The translations under genes were made by a program, and so were the position numbers. From Prolixibacteraceae bacterium (GTDB taxonomy: Bacteria > Bacteroidota > Bacteroidia > Bacteroidales > Prolixibacteraceae), in assembly GCA_028377305.1 (NCBI GenBank), contig JAONJW010000006.1:1-64000 (forward strand): a DNA stretch of 64,000 nucleotides, in the 5' to 3' direction. Of this stretch, positions 47,246 to 56,454 are shown in pieces; within the stretch, counting starts at the first letter, position 1; every line of letters begins with the position of its first letter. The notes beneath the pieces are model-generated. The model ran no database searches and was not told the DNA's origin. It saw only the letters and a list, made by a program, of their open reading frames with translations.

Positions 47246-47446
47246 CTATTTCTTCAACTCCGCCTTTATCTGTGATATCGTTTTCCCTCCGACGCCCATG
47301 TTCTCTTCGGCAAACTCCTGTATGATTACAGAGATGAATGGATCTGGTGCGTGGGTTACTCGATGTACTACTTTAGTGAACTCTTCTATAAGTTCTTGTT
47401 TTTGTTCTATTGTCAAACTAGCTCCTGAATACTGAATTGTGGGCAT
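47246..47446 (-). CDS. 4-oxalocrotonate tautomerase-like protein
   Basis: 66 residues, the typical size. The second residue is Pro (MPTIQYSG), which after Met removal becomes the catalytic Pro1. The region DPFISVIIQEFAEENMGVGG matches the family end. These tautomerases shift keto/enol forms, and the physiological substrate is unknown. It lies 160 bases downstream of an AraC-type regulator on the same strand, so the regulator gene could be read through into it. Confidence 0.9.
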   Translation of the reverse strand: MPTIQYSGASLTIEQKQELIEEFTKVVHRVTHAPDPFISVIIQEFAEENMGVGGKTISQIKAELKK

Positions 47447-47607
47447 CTTAATTTTTATTTTATCTTAATTAATAATCTCTAAACCGTTATAAAGTACAGA
47501 TTTCGATCTTTAGAACCGACATATGCCTTCACTCGGGAAAGATGATGCCAAAGATAGGAAGGGATCTATAGAGCTAATTTCTCGTTTGAAAGATAGAATT
47601 ACTTATA

Positions 47608-48528
47608 TCAAATATTTGTCTCTTTTCTAAAAGCCATCGGAGTTACTCCAGTAAGTTTCTTAAAAAAGGTGCTGAATTTCCCTGGAGAGCTGAAATGGAG
47701 ATTGTATGCAATCTCTTTAGCACTTAAGGCTGTTTGAATCAAACTCTCCTTTGCTTTCTTTAAAATGTAATTCTGTATATTTTGTAATGCAGTAAGCCCT
47801 GAAACCGACTTTACAACTGCATTAAGATAGTTAGGGTGGATATTCAGCTTGGACGCGTAGTATGAGGTGGAGTGTGGATTAGATTCAGCATTTAATGCGG
47901 TGTTCAGACAGAACCCCAACTCTATAAGCTCCTGAAAACGGGTATAAATAGCTTGATCAGAAGAAGATAACGTGTCAGGTATTCTGCCTTCTGCATATCT
48001 ACGTAACAGTCGATTAATATAATGTAGAAGGTGTAGAACATTTACCTCTATAAATCGGAATTTATCCTCTTCATTAAGATAATATTCATCACTTATCTGC
48101 TGATAGATACTAACGATTTCATTTTGCTCCTCCTCAGAGATCTCTAGAGGAAACGTATTATACATCTTCAAAAAGGGGAAGTCTTCGAGAAAACGATCGA
48201 AATAATGGGACGAAGAGATAAAGTCTTGTGAGAAAATAATATAATAGCCTGACCAATCTTGTTGGATCTCCCAAGACTGGATTTGAAAAGGGGTATTAAA
48301 ATAAACAGTGGGACTTTTAGGACTCATTGCATTGTGTCCTGAAACAACCATACCTTCCCCTCTAATCTGGATTGCTATAAAATAGAATTCATGACGAAAA
48401 GGAAGCATCGTTCTTGAAATATCAAATCGGTTATCCTCAAAACGTCTAACATCAAAATGTGGATGGAGAGGCTCTTTTATTCCAATAGCTTTAGAATACT
48501 CGGCAAGTGTTTTAAAATGCTGCATCAC
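47608..48528 (-). CDS. AraC-family transcriptional regulator
   Basis: 306 residues. The N-terminal half is a cupin-like effector domain (about 30-160), and the C-terminal 100 residues are the double helix-turn-helix: YYASKLNIHPNYLNAVVKSVSG, then AKEIAYNLHFSSPGKFSTFFKKLTGVTPMAFRK. The second helix-turn-helix with FSSPGKFSTFFKK is characteristic. The target is unknown, and the tautomerase downstream on the same strand is the nearest candidate. There is no signal peptide. Confidence 0.93.
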   Translation of the reverse strand: MMQHFKTLAEYSKAIGIKEPLHPHFDVRRFEDNRFDISRTMLPFRHEFYFIAIQIRGEGMVVSGHNAMSPKSPTVYFNTPFQIQSWEIQQDWSGYYIIFSQDFISSSHYFDRFLEDFPFLKMYNTFPLEISEEEQNEIVSIYQQISDEYYLNEEDKFRFIEVNVLHLLHYINRLLRRYAEGRIPDTLSSSDQAIYTRFQELIELGFCLNTALNAESNPHSTSYYASKLNIHPNYLNAVVKSVSGLTALQNIQNYILKKAKESLIQTALSAKEIAYNLHFSSPGKFSTFFKKLTGVTPMAFRKETNI

Positions 48529-48621
48529 AACAAACTAGATTGATATAATAATAGATCACATCTTGCATTGACAAGGTAAAACTAGTGTCTAACAACAAGT
48601 TCTAATCTTTCTCTTTTGAAC

Positions 48622-48653
48622 AATCACCAAAGAGCCTCAACTCTTTGATGATT
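48622..48653. terminator. Stem-loop between fmt and the AraC gene
   Basis: AATCACCAAAGAG (48622-48634) pairs with CTCTTTGATGATT (48641-48653) with one mismatch. There is no T-run, so the terminator call is tentative. Confidence 0.5.
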
Positions 48654-48666
48654 ATCTACTATCTAT

Positions 48667-49632
48667 TTAAGATAAGATCAACTGATTATCAATACGGAAA
48701 CCGTTGACAAACTGTGATGTCTTCATACGTTTCTTTCCCGCCAACTGCATCTCCTCAAACCATACGTACCCATCTTTTAATGCGACACGTAACATATCGT
48801 TATCAACAACAACAGCTCCAATGGCATCGCTATGTGACTGAATCAAAGGCTTGGTTGCAAAAAGTTTTGCTGTATGTTTCTTCGGCCCATCTGTCATTTC
48901 AATCCAAGCAGCAGGATAAGGAGAAAGACCACGTACTTTGTTATGAAATGCCATTACCGATAGATCTGAGGTTACTTGACAATCTGCCTTAAATATTTTA
49001 GGCGCATGTATAGATAGAGCACCTTCGGCAATCAACTTCTCTTGGTCCATTGGAGTGACATCGCCTTCTGCCAATGCATCCACTGTTTTACAAACAAGGT
49101 TGGCACCAATGACCATCAACTTATCGTGAATCGTCCCGATATTATCATAAAGGTCGATGTCGATAGCTTCTTGAAAAAGAAGAGCTCCTGTGTCAATCTC
49201 ATGCTTTAACAAGAACGTAGTGACCCCTGTTTGTTTATCTCCATTGATGATAGCCCAGTTTAACGGAGCGGCACCACGATAGTTTGGAAGCAACGATCCA
49301 TGAAGGTTGAATGTTCCCATCTTAGGCATGTTCCATACAATCTCGGGTAACATTCTAAAAGCAACGACTATTTGTAAGTCGGCTCTATATGAAGCCAACT
49401 CCTCGACAAACTCAGGAGCCTTAAGTTTCTCTGGTTGAAGAATTGGAAGTTCTTGCTCCATAGCATATTGCTTCACCTCTGACATACGCACTTTCTGCCC
49501 TCTACCAGCTGGTTTATCAGGAACAGTAACTACCGCAACCACATTGTACCCACCTTCAACCAAAGCCTTTAAGCTTTCAACGGCGAAGCCAGGAGTACCC
49601 ATAAATACGATTCTAATATCTTTTGCACTCAT
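48667..49632 (-). CDS. fmt: Methionyl-tRNA formyltransferase
   Basis: 321 residues, the usual length. It transfers a formyl group from 10-formyl-THF to Met on initiator tRNA. Motifs are IVFMGTPGFAVESL at the start, the SLLPNYRGAAPLNWAIINGD stretch with the catalytic His and Asn-type residues, and the C-terminal tRNA-binding domain (KVRGLSPYPAAWIEM). It is separated from the DUF5522-like gene by about 30 bases, and the two may be co-transcribed on the minus strand. Confidence 0.96.
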   Translation of the reverse strand: MSAKDIRIVFMGTPGFAVESLKALVEGGYNVVAVVTVPDKPAGRGQKVRMSEVKQYAMEQELPILQPEKLKAPEFVEELASYRADLQIVVAFRMLPEIVWNMPKMGTFNLHGSLLPNYRGAAPLNWAIINGDKQTGVTTFLLKHEIDTGALLFQEAIDIDLYDNIGTIHDKLMVIGANLVCKTVDALAEGDVTPMDQEKLIAEGALSIHAPKIFKADCQVTSDLSVMAFHNKVRGLSPYPAAWIEMTDGPKKHTAKLFATKPLIQSHSDAIGAVVVDNDMLRVALKDGYVWFEEMQLAGKKRMKTSQFVNGFRIDNQLILS

Positions 49633-49663
49633 CGCTATTCTTATTCTTTAAACACTATGGATG

Positions 49664-49864
49664 CTATCCTTTTAAATCCTCTTGAAGATTGGCATTGCCT
49701 TTGGTCGCTTTCGGATCATATGGACAATGTTTACATCCGTTTCCACAACAGTAGCCCTTCTTCATTAAGAATTTCTCTGTCATCACACGATATCCATGAT
49801 CGCTCATATAATAGTCAACCCCTTCCACCAATGTATCCTGTAAAGGTTTATCATCAAATAGCAT
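49664..49864 (-). CDS. DUF5522-like small cysteine-rich protein
   Basis: 66 residues from the ATG at 49864 (MLFDDKPLQD). The upstream Met at 49894 lies inside the ribBA terminator stem. The motif MKKGYCCGNGCKHCPYDP holds four Cys and matches the DUF5522 family, where these residues probably bind a metal. Its function is unknown. It sits directly 5' of fmt. Confidence 0.8.
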   Translation of the reverse strand: MLFDDKPLQDTLVEGVDYYMSDHGYRVMTEKFLMKKGYCCGNGCKHCPYDPKATKGNANLQEDLKG

Positions 49865-49885
49865 AATCTGTTTGTTTAGAGTGAA

Positions 49886-49913
49886 AAAAGGCATTTCCGT
49901 AGAGATGCCTTTT
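49886..49913 (-). terminator. Terminator of ribBA
   Basis: AAAAGGCATTTC (49886-49897) pairs with GAGATGCCTTTT (49902-49913), and the minus strand continues with T residues. Confidence 0.75.
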
Positions 49914-49928
49914 CTTATTTCCTTGGAA

Positions 49929-51191
49929 CTATTTCTTTTCTTTAGGCTCTACCTTCTCAAGCACATGCCCCATACGATCCTTCTTGGTTTTCATATAGAA
50001 GGCATTAAACTCATTTGGTTCAATCTCAATAGAGACTGTCTCCTCTACTTTCAATCCATAGCCTTCTAAGCCAACACGCTTAATCGGATTGTTGGTCATT
50101 AGACGCATATTCTTAACCCCTAGACTACGTAAGATCTGTGCTCCCACACCATAATCTCTCTCATCAGGATCGAAACCTAAGTGTACATTCGCATCCACTG
50201 TATCTAACCCCTGTTCTTGAAGTTTATACGCTTTGATCTTATTCATTAGACCAATGCCACGTCCTTCTTGTTGCATGTAAACAACAACTCCTTTTCCTTC
50301 GTCTTCGATCATGGACATTGCTTTATGTAGCTGCTCGCCACATTCACAACGCATCGACCCAAATATATCGCCCGTAGCACAAGAAGAGTGTACACGAACA
50401 AGAATTGGATCATCTTCTTTCCACTCCCCTTTGATTAGTGCAATATGCTCTACACCATTGGACTTTTGGCGAAAAGGAATCAGACGGAAATGACCATCCT
50501 TAGTTGGCATCTGTACTTCGTCACCTCGCTCTATTAAACTCTCTCGCTCTAAACGATAAGCAATTAAATCTTCAATAGAGATGATCTTAATATTGAATTT
50601 CTCACTAATTTCTAATAGTTGCGGTAGACGTGCCATCGAACCATCTTCATTCATGATCTCGACCAATACACCAGAAGGCTGAAGTCCAGCCAATCGAGCT
50701 AAGTCGCTAGAAGCTTCGGTGTGACCACTACGTCTTAACACCCCTTTTTCTTTCGCTCTTAATGGGAAAATATGTCCCGGTCTTCCGAGAACTGCAGGGT
50801 CGGTCTTTGGATCTACTAATGCCTGAATGGTTTTTGCTCTATCATGAGCAGAAATTCCTGTAGTACATCCATCTCCAATCTTATCTACAGAGATCGTAAA
50901 CGGCGTATCATAGTGGGAAGAGTTTTTTCCAACCATCATCTCTAGTTCTAACTCCTCACAACGCTCTTCCGTAAGAGAAACACAGATCAATCCACGGCCA
51001 TGTGTAGCCATGAAGTTCACCATCTCCGGGGTAATCCTCTCCGCTGCCCCAATAAAGTCTCCTTCGTTTTCACGATCTTCATCATCAACAACGATGACTA
51101 ATTTACCATCACGAATGTCTTGTAATGCTTCCTCGATGGTATTCAACACTCCCCCTAGAGTGTTCATATTATCTGCTTTAGCTTCACTCAT
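49929..51191 (-). CDS. ribBA: Bifunctional DHBP synthase / GTP cyclohydrolase II
   Basis: 420 residues. The N-terminal half makes dihydroxybutanone phosphate from ribulose-5-phosphate: the acidic metal motif [12 protein letters not shown] is present, as is [20 protein letters not shown]. The C-terminal half opens GTP to the pyrimidine precursor: zinc ligands in [19 protein letters not shown], then [15 protein letters not shown]. It thus provides both early substrates of riboflavin synthesis, feeding ribH at 26412. Both catalytic sets look complete. Confidence 0.96.
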   Translation of the reverse strand: MSEAKADNMNTLGGVLNTIEEALQDIRDGKLVIVVDDEDRENEGDFIGAAERITPEMVNFMATHGRGLICVSLTEERCEELELEMMVGKNSSHYDTPFTISVDKIGDGCTTGISAHDRAKTIQALVDPKTDPAVLGRPGHIFPLRAKEKGVLRRSGHTEASSDLARLAGLQPSGVLVEIMNEDGSMARLPQLLEISEKFNIKIISIEDLIAYRLERESLIERGDEVQMPTKDGHFRLIPFRQKSNGVEHIALIKGEWKEDDPILVRVHSSCATGDIFGSMRCECGEQLHKAMSMIEDEGKGVVVYMQQEGRGIGLMNKIKAYKLQEQGLDTVDANVHLGFDPDERDYGVGAQILRSLGVKNMRLMTNNPIKRVGLEGYGLKVEETVSIEIEPNEFNAFYMKTKKDRMGHVLEKVEPKEKK

Positions 51192-51297
51192 TACTTCACT
51201 CTTTTTTACGATAGACGTCTTTCTACGACGTAATATTTAATGGATCAAACAACCATCTTTATACGTTTAGTACTGCTGTTTGATGATAGACAACTTC

Positions 51298-52794
51298 TTA
51301 CGCTTCTGTTGAATCGCTAGATGTGTTCTTTGATTTTAACATCCATCTCTTCAATATGTTTTTCACCGGCTTAAATATCAACGAAAAATTAAAACGTGAA
51401 GAATCATTCGCTGAGATATAGGTTAGAAGTAAACCTACCGGAAAATATATCAATGTACTTAACCACATTGCTTGCCACACTGGCATTGTACCAGCTTGAC
51501 CAGCTTTTTTTAAGGTTGTTCCAATAACATAATAAATAATAAACAGGAATATCGATAGAACTAATGGCATTCCCATACCCCCTTTACGGATAATGGACCC
51601 CAAGGGAGCTCCAATTAGAAAGAATAACAAACATGCTACGGAAAGAACCAACTTATCGTGCCAATATACCACATATTTATTCCCAAGCATTCTCATACCT
51701 AATATCTCCTCCTCTGAACGAGACAGGGAGCGTTGGTTTGAGCGAACAGACTCGATTGCTCTATTTAAAACCATCTTCTGTATTCTTAATTCAGCTTGAT
51801 TTAAGATACTATCATTCATTAAAATAGAGTCTAGTTTGAAGACTGGCTTATCTACTCTCTGTTGTACTGAATCAGGATAGTTATCATAGGCTAGACTTCG
51901 AATTAGAGGTGAAATAAGAGTAAAACGAATCACCTTGTCTTTCGCCCATTTATCTGTTTTATCATATATGGAATCCGCCATATATTCCAATTTCCTCATC
52001 GGTAAAGAGTGGTAGCTATTCTTAAATAATTTTTCGTCTTTACGCTGAAATGTCATTCCCTCCATCGGGATTAGATAAGTTTGCTTGGAAAACTTCATTT
52101 TGGTGAATGGCTTATTCTCCCTATCTTTTCGACTCTCTGGCTTCTTTTCCTCATAAGTCTCTCCATCAAAGAGAGTTAAACGCATACTCATCTTATCATC
52201 TGTCAATCCCATATAAGCAGAATCGGCTAAGGTGATATTAACGTTTCCACCTCTTTTGGAGTGGTCGTATATCATTACTTCTGTTAGGGTACCGTTCTCT
52301 TTCTTGTCTTCTACTTTGATACGATAGTTAGGAATATTATTTGTGAATGCTCCAGGTTTGACCAAAAGCTCTGGTTGCGTCTGCTTGACACTATATAGAA
52401 GTATTGACAGTTTTCTGTTTACGGAAGGAAGCGCATAATTACTAAAACTAAATGCTCCAATAGAAATCAGTATTGCAATTAAAATAAGAGGTTTAAAAAT
52501 ATTCAATTGTGAAATTCCTGCTGCCTTCATTGCTAACAGCTCATTTCTCTCACCCAAATTACCTAAAGTCATAATAGAAGCAATAAGCATTGCTAAAGGT
52601 AATGACATTGGGATCATACTCAAAAATATATATGTTACAATCTCAGTTATAACCGGCCATTCTAGCCCCTTACCTACTATATCTTCCAAGTATCTCCACA
52701 TAAATTGCATAAAAAAAACAAAAATGCAGATAAAGAAGGTCATCACAAATGGCCCTATGAACTCTTGTAACAAGTAACGGTGTAAACGCTTCAT
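51298..52794 (-). CDS. LptF/LptG-family permease
   Basis: 498 residues. Three transmembrane segments at the N-terminus (PFVMTFFICIFVFFMQF onward) and three at the C-terminus (LSVACLLFFLIGAPLG, then MPLVLSIFLFIIYYVIG) flank a large periplasmic domain of about 230 residues. With LptB and LptC these permeases pull lipopolysaccharide from the inner membrane toward the outer membrane. LptF and LptG cannot be separated by eye. The gene lies alone between ribBA and the START-like gene. Confidence 0.9.
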   Translation of the reverse strand: MKRLHRYLLQEFIGPFVMTFFICIFVFFMQFMWRYLEDIVGKGLEWPVITEIVTYIFLSMIPMSLPLAMLIASIMTLGNLGERNELLAMKAAGISQLNIFKPLILIAILISIGAFSFSNYALPSVNRKLSILLYSVKQTQPELLVKPGAFTNNIPNYRIKVEDKKENGTLTEVMIYDHSKRGGNVNITLADSAYMGLTDDKMSMRLTLFDGETYEEKKPESRKDRENKPFTKMKFSKQTYLIPMEGMTFQRKDEKLFKNSYHSLPMRKLEYMADSIYDKTDKWAKDKVIRFTLISPLIRSLAYDNYPDSVQQRVDKPVFKLDSILMNDSILNQAELRIQKMVLNRAIESVRSNQRSLSRSEEEILGMRMLGNKYVVYWHDKLVLSVACLLFFLIGAPLGSIIRKGGMGMPLVLSIFLFIIYYVIGTTLKKAGQAGTMPVWQAMWLSTLIYFPVGLLLTYISANDSSRFNFSLIFKPVKNILKRWMLKSKNTSSDSTEA

Positions 52795-52911
52795 TAAATA
52801 TCCTTTAATCTAAAAAATATGCACTATTCTCATCAGCCACTTCCTTCGTCTAGGAAGGAAATGACATACAAAGTTATCAATATTTTAAAGAAAAAGCGAA
52901 GCAATATGGTT

Positions 52912-53307
52912 TTATGAACAACCAAGTGTACGTTTCAACATTTTTATCTGCTCGTTCCACAATAATGTAGCATCCTCTGTTTCGTCTGAATCCACAAAAT
53001 CAGTTACAACTAAAAGCATTCCTCCCCCAATTTCTTCCCTTACTAATCGCAACTCTAAAAATTCCTCTTCTTCTTCTCTGTCACTCCATTGCCAACGAAT
53101 ATATTCATTTGAATCGACTTCAATATTATCGGCTCTTTGTTGATCACCATCCCAATAAAACATGAAATAGTCATCAAAACCATCTACACGATCTGCAAAC
53201 CAACTTTCTAACCCTGAAGGATTGGATAGTGTATAATACAATGAGCCTAAAGATGCCTTGATAGGATACTCTAAAACGATCTTTTCTCTAAGGTTTTGTA
53301 CCGTCAT
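52912..53307 (-). CDS. START-like domain protein
   Basis: 131 residues with no signal peptide. The START/SRPBCC-like fold is suggested by EKIVLEYPIKASLGSLYYTL, the SGLESWFADRV segment, and the C-terminal helix LLWNEQIKMLKRTLG. This small family is widespread in Bacteroidota, and its ligand is unknown. It is strongly acidic. Confidence 0.86.
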   Translation of the reverse strand: MTVQNLREKIVLEYPIKASLGSLYYTLSNPSGLESWFADRVDGFDDYFMFYWDGDQQRADNIEVDSNEYIRWQWSDREEEEEFLELRLVREEIGGGMLLVVTDFVDSDETEDATLLWNEQIKMLKRTLGCS

Positions 53308-53508
53308 AAGTTTTAGTTTAAGTTACGCTTCTAAATAATAAGCTAAGACTGTTTTTTTCATTTTCAGTAAACTTAAAAAAATAAGGTAAAACTTTCACAT
53401 AAACGGGTACTTTATGTAACATGTTATTTATTTGAACCTTTAATCATATACATCACAAGTGATTAAAATGAAAAACGCTCAAATAATATGATTTTTTTCA
53501 TACTCACT

Positions 53509-53540
53509 ATTGTCAGGAATAAAAAAAGAGATATATTTGC
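53509..53540 (+). promoter_or_regulatory. tRNA promoter of Bacteroidota type
   Basis: TATTGTC at 53509-53515 (-33 region) and TATATTTGC at 53532-53540 (-7 box, TAnnTTTG) are spaced as in the Bacteroidota consensus. The tRNA begins 10 bases later. Confidence 0.7.
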
Positions 53541-53549
53541 ATCCGCAAT

Positions 53550-53623
53550 GGCGAGGTAGCTCAGCTGGTTAGAGCGCAGGATTCATAATCCTGAGGTCGG
53601 CGGTTCAAGCCCGCCTCTCGCTA
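53550..53623 (+). tRNA. tRNA-Met (CAT anticodon, elongator-like)
   Basis: 74 bases fold into a cloverleaf: acceptor arm GGCGAGG pairing with TCTCGCT (with wobble pairs at both ends), D-arm GCTC...GAGC, anticodon arm CAGGA-TTCATAA-TCCTG with CAT at 53584-53586, and T-arm GGCGG-TTCAAGC-CCGCC. CCA is not encoded. The paired first acceptor position argues against an initiator tRNA. A tRNA-Ile with modified CAU cannot be fully excluded. Confidence 0.93.
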
Positions 53624-53630
53624 CTCAAAA

Positions 53631-53656
53631 GGTCTCTATAATTATAGAGATCTTTT
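53631..53656 (+). terminator. Terminator of the tRNA gene
   Basis: GGTCTCTATA (53631-53640) pairs with TATAGAGATC (53643-53652), followed by a T-run. Confidence 0.8.
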
Positions 53657-53862
53657 TTTATTTTTACACTCCCCCCTCTCTTCTCAGTAACCATATCGTA
53701 ATAAAATAACGATCAAGATATAGGAATTTTGTGTATCGTGCCCCCTTCACCTGAAAGATCATAATATACTATTTTTTGTATCTATAGTTGTAATAAAAGA
53801 GGTCTGTTGTCTACTTATTAAAGTATATAATACAATAGTTAATTCACAAAATACAACGACCA

Positions 53863-54693
53863 ATGAACACAAAGCATATCGTAATCGTAATGCTTCTTTA
53901 CATTTTTATGGGATGTAAAAAAGATGAAGCAACTCCCACCAAAGCAACCAATCTAAAAGAGTATCTGATTGAAAACTGTAGTCATGTACATGAGATCAAT
54001 GGATTTTATATTGTGGCTAGCAATGAAATCCCTAAGGAGGCTAATGGGGCAACATCCAAAGAGATATGGGAACATGCCATCAAGCTATTTAGTAACTATC
54101 TTGATCAAAATGAAGATGGAATCATTGATAGCGATAAAAATGATTTGTCAGATGCATTAACAAAGCATATGCTCTTCTGTATTGGCTCACAAGATTTTGT
54201 TGACAAAATATCGATGGGGAAATTTGTTGTAGACAAACTTACAACCATCGGGATGCACACCGATTCATGGCCTTACTTAGCAACCTATACTGGGAAAGGG
54301 TGGAAATTCGATAAACTAGACTCTTCCACATGGAGACCTGAAGCGTTCAATGCTCTTTGGGAAGAGACCTACCACACACTTACAGAAGCCTTAAGTAGAT
54401 CGGACAAAAGTTTCCAATTCACGAAAGGAAAACTACTACGTGAAACAATGGATGCAGACATTAAAGCAAAGACTTATGAAACAGAAGTACAAAACAGAGA
54501 AGAAAATGGAAATTACGATACAATAACTGCAGTGAACGAGTATATCCATCAAATATGGGCTATAACGAATGCTGGCTATGAGGTTAAATTAAATGATTTA
54601 CAAAAAAAAGCACTTGAATTCATGAAAAACAAGGGTATTATTTTATCCGTGGATCCGAACTATCCATATATGATAGGCACCACACTAAAATAA
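53863..54693 (+). CDS. Lipoprotein of unknown function with EF-hand-like motif
   Basis: 276 residues. The lipobox FMGC (Cys about 18) follows a hydrophobic start. A calcium-type loop is visible near residues 83-97 (DQNEDGIIDSDKNDL), and a segment FNALWEETYHTLTEAL has the look of a metal- or active-site helix but lacks an HExxH signature. I do not recognise the family. It is the first of a run of lipoprotein genes on the plus strand, but a terminator follows it. Confidence 0.6.
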   Translation: MNTKHIVIVMLLYIFMGCKKDEATPTKATNLKEYLIENCSHVHEINGFYIVASNEIPKEANGATSKEIWEHAIKLFSNYLDQNEDGIIDSDKNDLSDALTKHMLFCIGSQDFVDKISMGKFVVDKLTTIGMHTDSWPYLATYTGKGWKFDKLDSSTWRPEAFNALWEETYHTLTEALSRSDKSFQFTKGKLLRETMDADIKAKTYETEVQNREENGNYDTITAVNEYIHQIWAITNAGYEVKLNDLQKKALEFMKNKGIILSVDPNYPYMIGTTLK

Positions 54694-54721
54694 TATAAAC
54701 ACCAATATCTACTTCTTATTA

Positions 54722-54765
54722 AGCTCCAAGACCCTTTGCAAAAAGGACTCTTGGAGTTACTTTTT
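54722..54765 (+). terminator. Terminator after the EF-hand-like lipoprotein gene
   Basis: AGCTCCAAGACCCTTT (from 54723) pairs with AAAAGGACTCTTGGAGTT with mismatches, followed by a T-rich run. Confidence 0.72.
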
Positions 54766-54856
54766 ATAAATAAAAGCAGCTATAATTTCTTGGACACTCA
54801 TTACCATGGCATGGTTTTTGACTTATTTTAACGTTTAATTATAAAAACAAAATATA

Positions 54857-55906
54857 ATGATTAATAGAAAGCTACTTGTTGCATTCATGTCCACAGTAAT
54901 AACAATAGGCTGTACAAACCGTAAAGTGTTAACCAAGAATTATTCTTTAAATGAGGTAGAAGAGAAAATTGAGATACTGCATACCTCTCCAAACCAATCT
55001 CTTAATAAGATAGATGTTTCCAAATTAAATCAGATGAAGCTCATCGACAAAAAATATCTTGTCTTAGTAGATAAAGCCTCTGAAAATAAAGGCATACTTA
55101 TTCTTGACAGAAAGAACTTTTCACTTTTAGGAAAAACAGGAATCAAAGGCGAGGGGCCTCAAGAGATTTCAAACTATAGTGAGCTTATTCCTTTTAAAGG
55201 TGGCTTCTTAATGGCAGACTACGCTAAAAAGATCCTCTATTTCTATGATATTAAAAAGGCCATTGAAGACACAAACTATTTACCAGAGACGTATGGCCCG
55301 CTAAAAACATTCCTATCATCGCTTCGAATCACAAAGGGTAATCAATACATCGGAACGCAATTAGGAATGTCACAATCAGTAGAAGGAGCACTAGAGATAA
55401 ATATTGTAAAAGGAGATATTAGTAAAGAAGAATCTGATCTTGTTATTCCCCACTACAAAGAGGTAGATGCTACACAAACCTCTATGGATCCTTCAAATCT
55501 TCTTTGCTATATTGAAAAAGATCAAGATCTGTTTAGTGTCTCTTATACTCCATATGATTTATTTACAATTTATAATGTCAACGGAGAGTTGGTACGTTCT
55601 ATAAAAGGAGAAGAGAAATTGAAGAAGAGAGAAGGATATAGCTATTTCCGGCATACTCAATTTACCCCAAATTATATATATGTAGATCATCAAAATAATG
55701 CAATCTACAAAAAGAATAACAAAGGGAAAATGCAATACGCTGGCTATAATACAATCCTTTGCTTCGATAGAGAGGGGACTTATCAAGAGACATTAGAGTC
55801 AGAACATCCTTTTGATCTTTTCTTAATTCTTCCCGATAAAAAAGAGATAATATTTTACCGTGCTAACAGCGACACCCCATTTACCTCAACACGACTATCT
55901 ATATAG
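54857..55906 (+). CDS. BF3164-like beta-propeller lipoprotein (copy A)
   Basis: 349 residues with lipobox TIGC (Cys about 19). The family signature is a TolB/BF3164-like six-bladed beta-propeller: the conserved turn GIKGEGPQEIS near residue 95, then ADYAKKILYFYDI, and the C-terminal SDTPFTSTRLSI. Its relatives at 56455 and 57905 share the GEGP-EIS turn and the SDTPFT end, but are much more diverged from this copy than from each other. BF3164 proteins lie in the envelope of Bacteroidota, often beside NVEALA-type peptides, and their function is not known. Confidence 0.82.
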   Translation: MINRKLLVAFMSTVITIGCTNRKVLTKNYSLNEVEEKIEILHTSPNQSLNKIDVSKLNQMKLIDKKYLVLVDKASENKGILILDRKNFSLLGKTGIKGEGPQEISNYSELIPFKGGFLMADYAKKILYFYDIKKAIEDTNYLPETYGPLKTFLSSLRITKGNQYIGTQLGMSQSVEGALEINIVKGDISKEESDLVIPHYKEVDATQTSMDPSNLLCYIEKDQDLFSVSYTPYDLFTIYNVNGELVRSIKGEEKLKKREGYSYFRHTQFTPNYIYVDHQNNAIYKKNNKGKMQYAGYNTILCFDREGTYQETLESEHPFDLFLILPDKKEIIFYRANSDTPFTSTRLSI

Positions 55907-56308
55907 AATATCATACATCGTCATTCTCCCGACAATTGAAGTTAGTTCAATTGTCGGGGGTTTTCTTTATTAGACCTCAAAATATCCATGGGAAGGAAAC
56001 TACAGAATATTTTGAAATTTTGCATGCTTCTTAACTCCTAACATTAGTTGCTATAACATACTGCCAACAGTGACATTCAACCTACTACTTTAGCTTATTT
56101 ACAAACATAATCTATAACAACAAGTTTTCTCTCCACTGAACATCCAGTATTAAACAGAATCATTCCATACCCCAAAACTATCAAAATGAAACAACATAAC
56201 CACATAAACAATTAAACTATTGTAACAATCGATATATATACATATACTTGCATTTATTAACTCTATTTAAATTAATTGCCATAAGATAATACTACTGCTC
56301 TTCCAATC
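55907..56308. other. Gene-free region before copy B
   Basis: Holds the terminator of copy A (55928-55968) and AT-rich DNA. No intact NVEALA-like gene is found, although the tail of one begins at 56309. Confidence 0.55.
55928..55968 (+). terminator. Rho-independent terminator after copy A
   Basis: Perfect 13-base stem CCCGACAATTGAA (55928-55940) / TTCAATTGTCGGG (55946-55958), then a T-rich run. Confidence 0.87.
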
Positions 56309-56344
56309 ATGCCTAAAAAAGCGGTGTATCCTTTCGGAAAATAA
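56309..56344 (+). pseudogene. Remnant 3' end of an NVEALA-like gene
   Basis: Twelve codons ending in a stop (MPKKAVYPFGK) align in position with the end of the NVEALA-like frame at 57572 (MPEIEMNPFAK). Both lie at the same distance before the hairpin and BF3164 gene. An in-frame stop lies just upstream (near 56281), so only the tail is left. Confidence 0.5.
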
Positions 56345-56356
56345 TTCGACAATCAC

Positions 56357-56386
56357 ATTGGAGTTGTTTGTAAAAACAACTCCAAT
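56357..56386 (+). promoter_or_regulatory. Hairpin before BF3164 copy B
   Basis: Perfect 13-base stem ATTGGAGTTGTTT (56357-56369) / AAACAACTCCAAT (56374-56386). There is no T-run. It could be the terminator of the lost upstream gene or a leader structure. The same hairpin recurs, partly decayed, before copy C at 57806-57836. Confidence 0.6.
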
Positions 56387-56454
56387 GTTGGTAAACAAGA
56401 CGACTTTCAAACTCAATTTTATAATAATACTAACAACTGTAAAGTATCTTCAAT

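Noticed and set aside
53550-53623. Initiator tRNA
   Set aside because: The first acceptor position can pair (G-T wobble), whereas bacterial initiator tRNAs have an unpaired first position.
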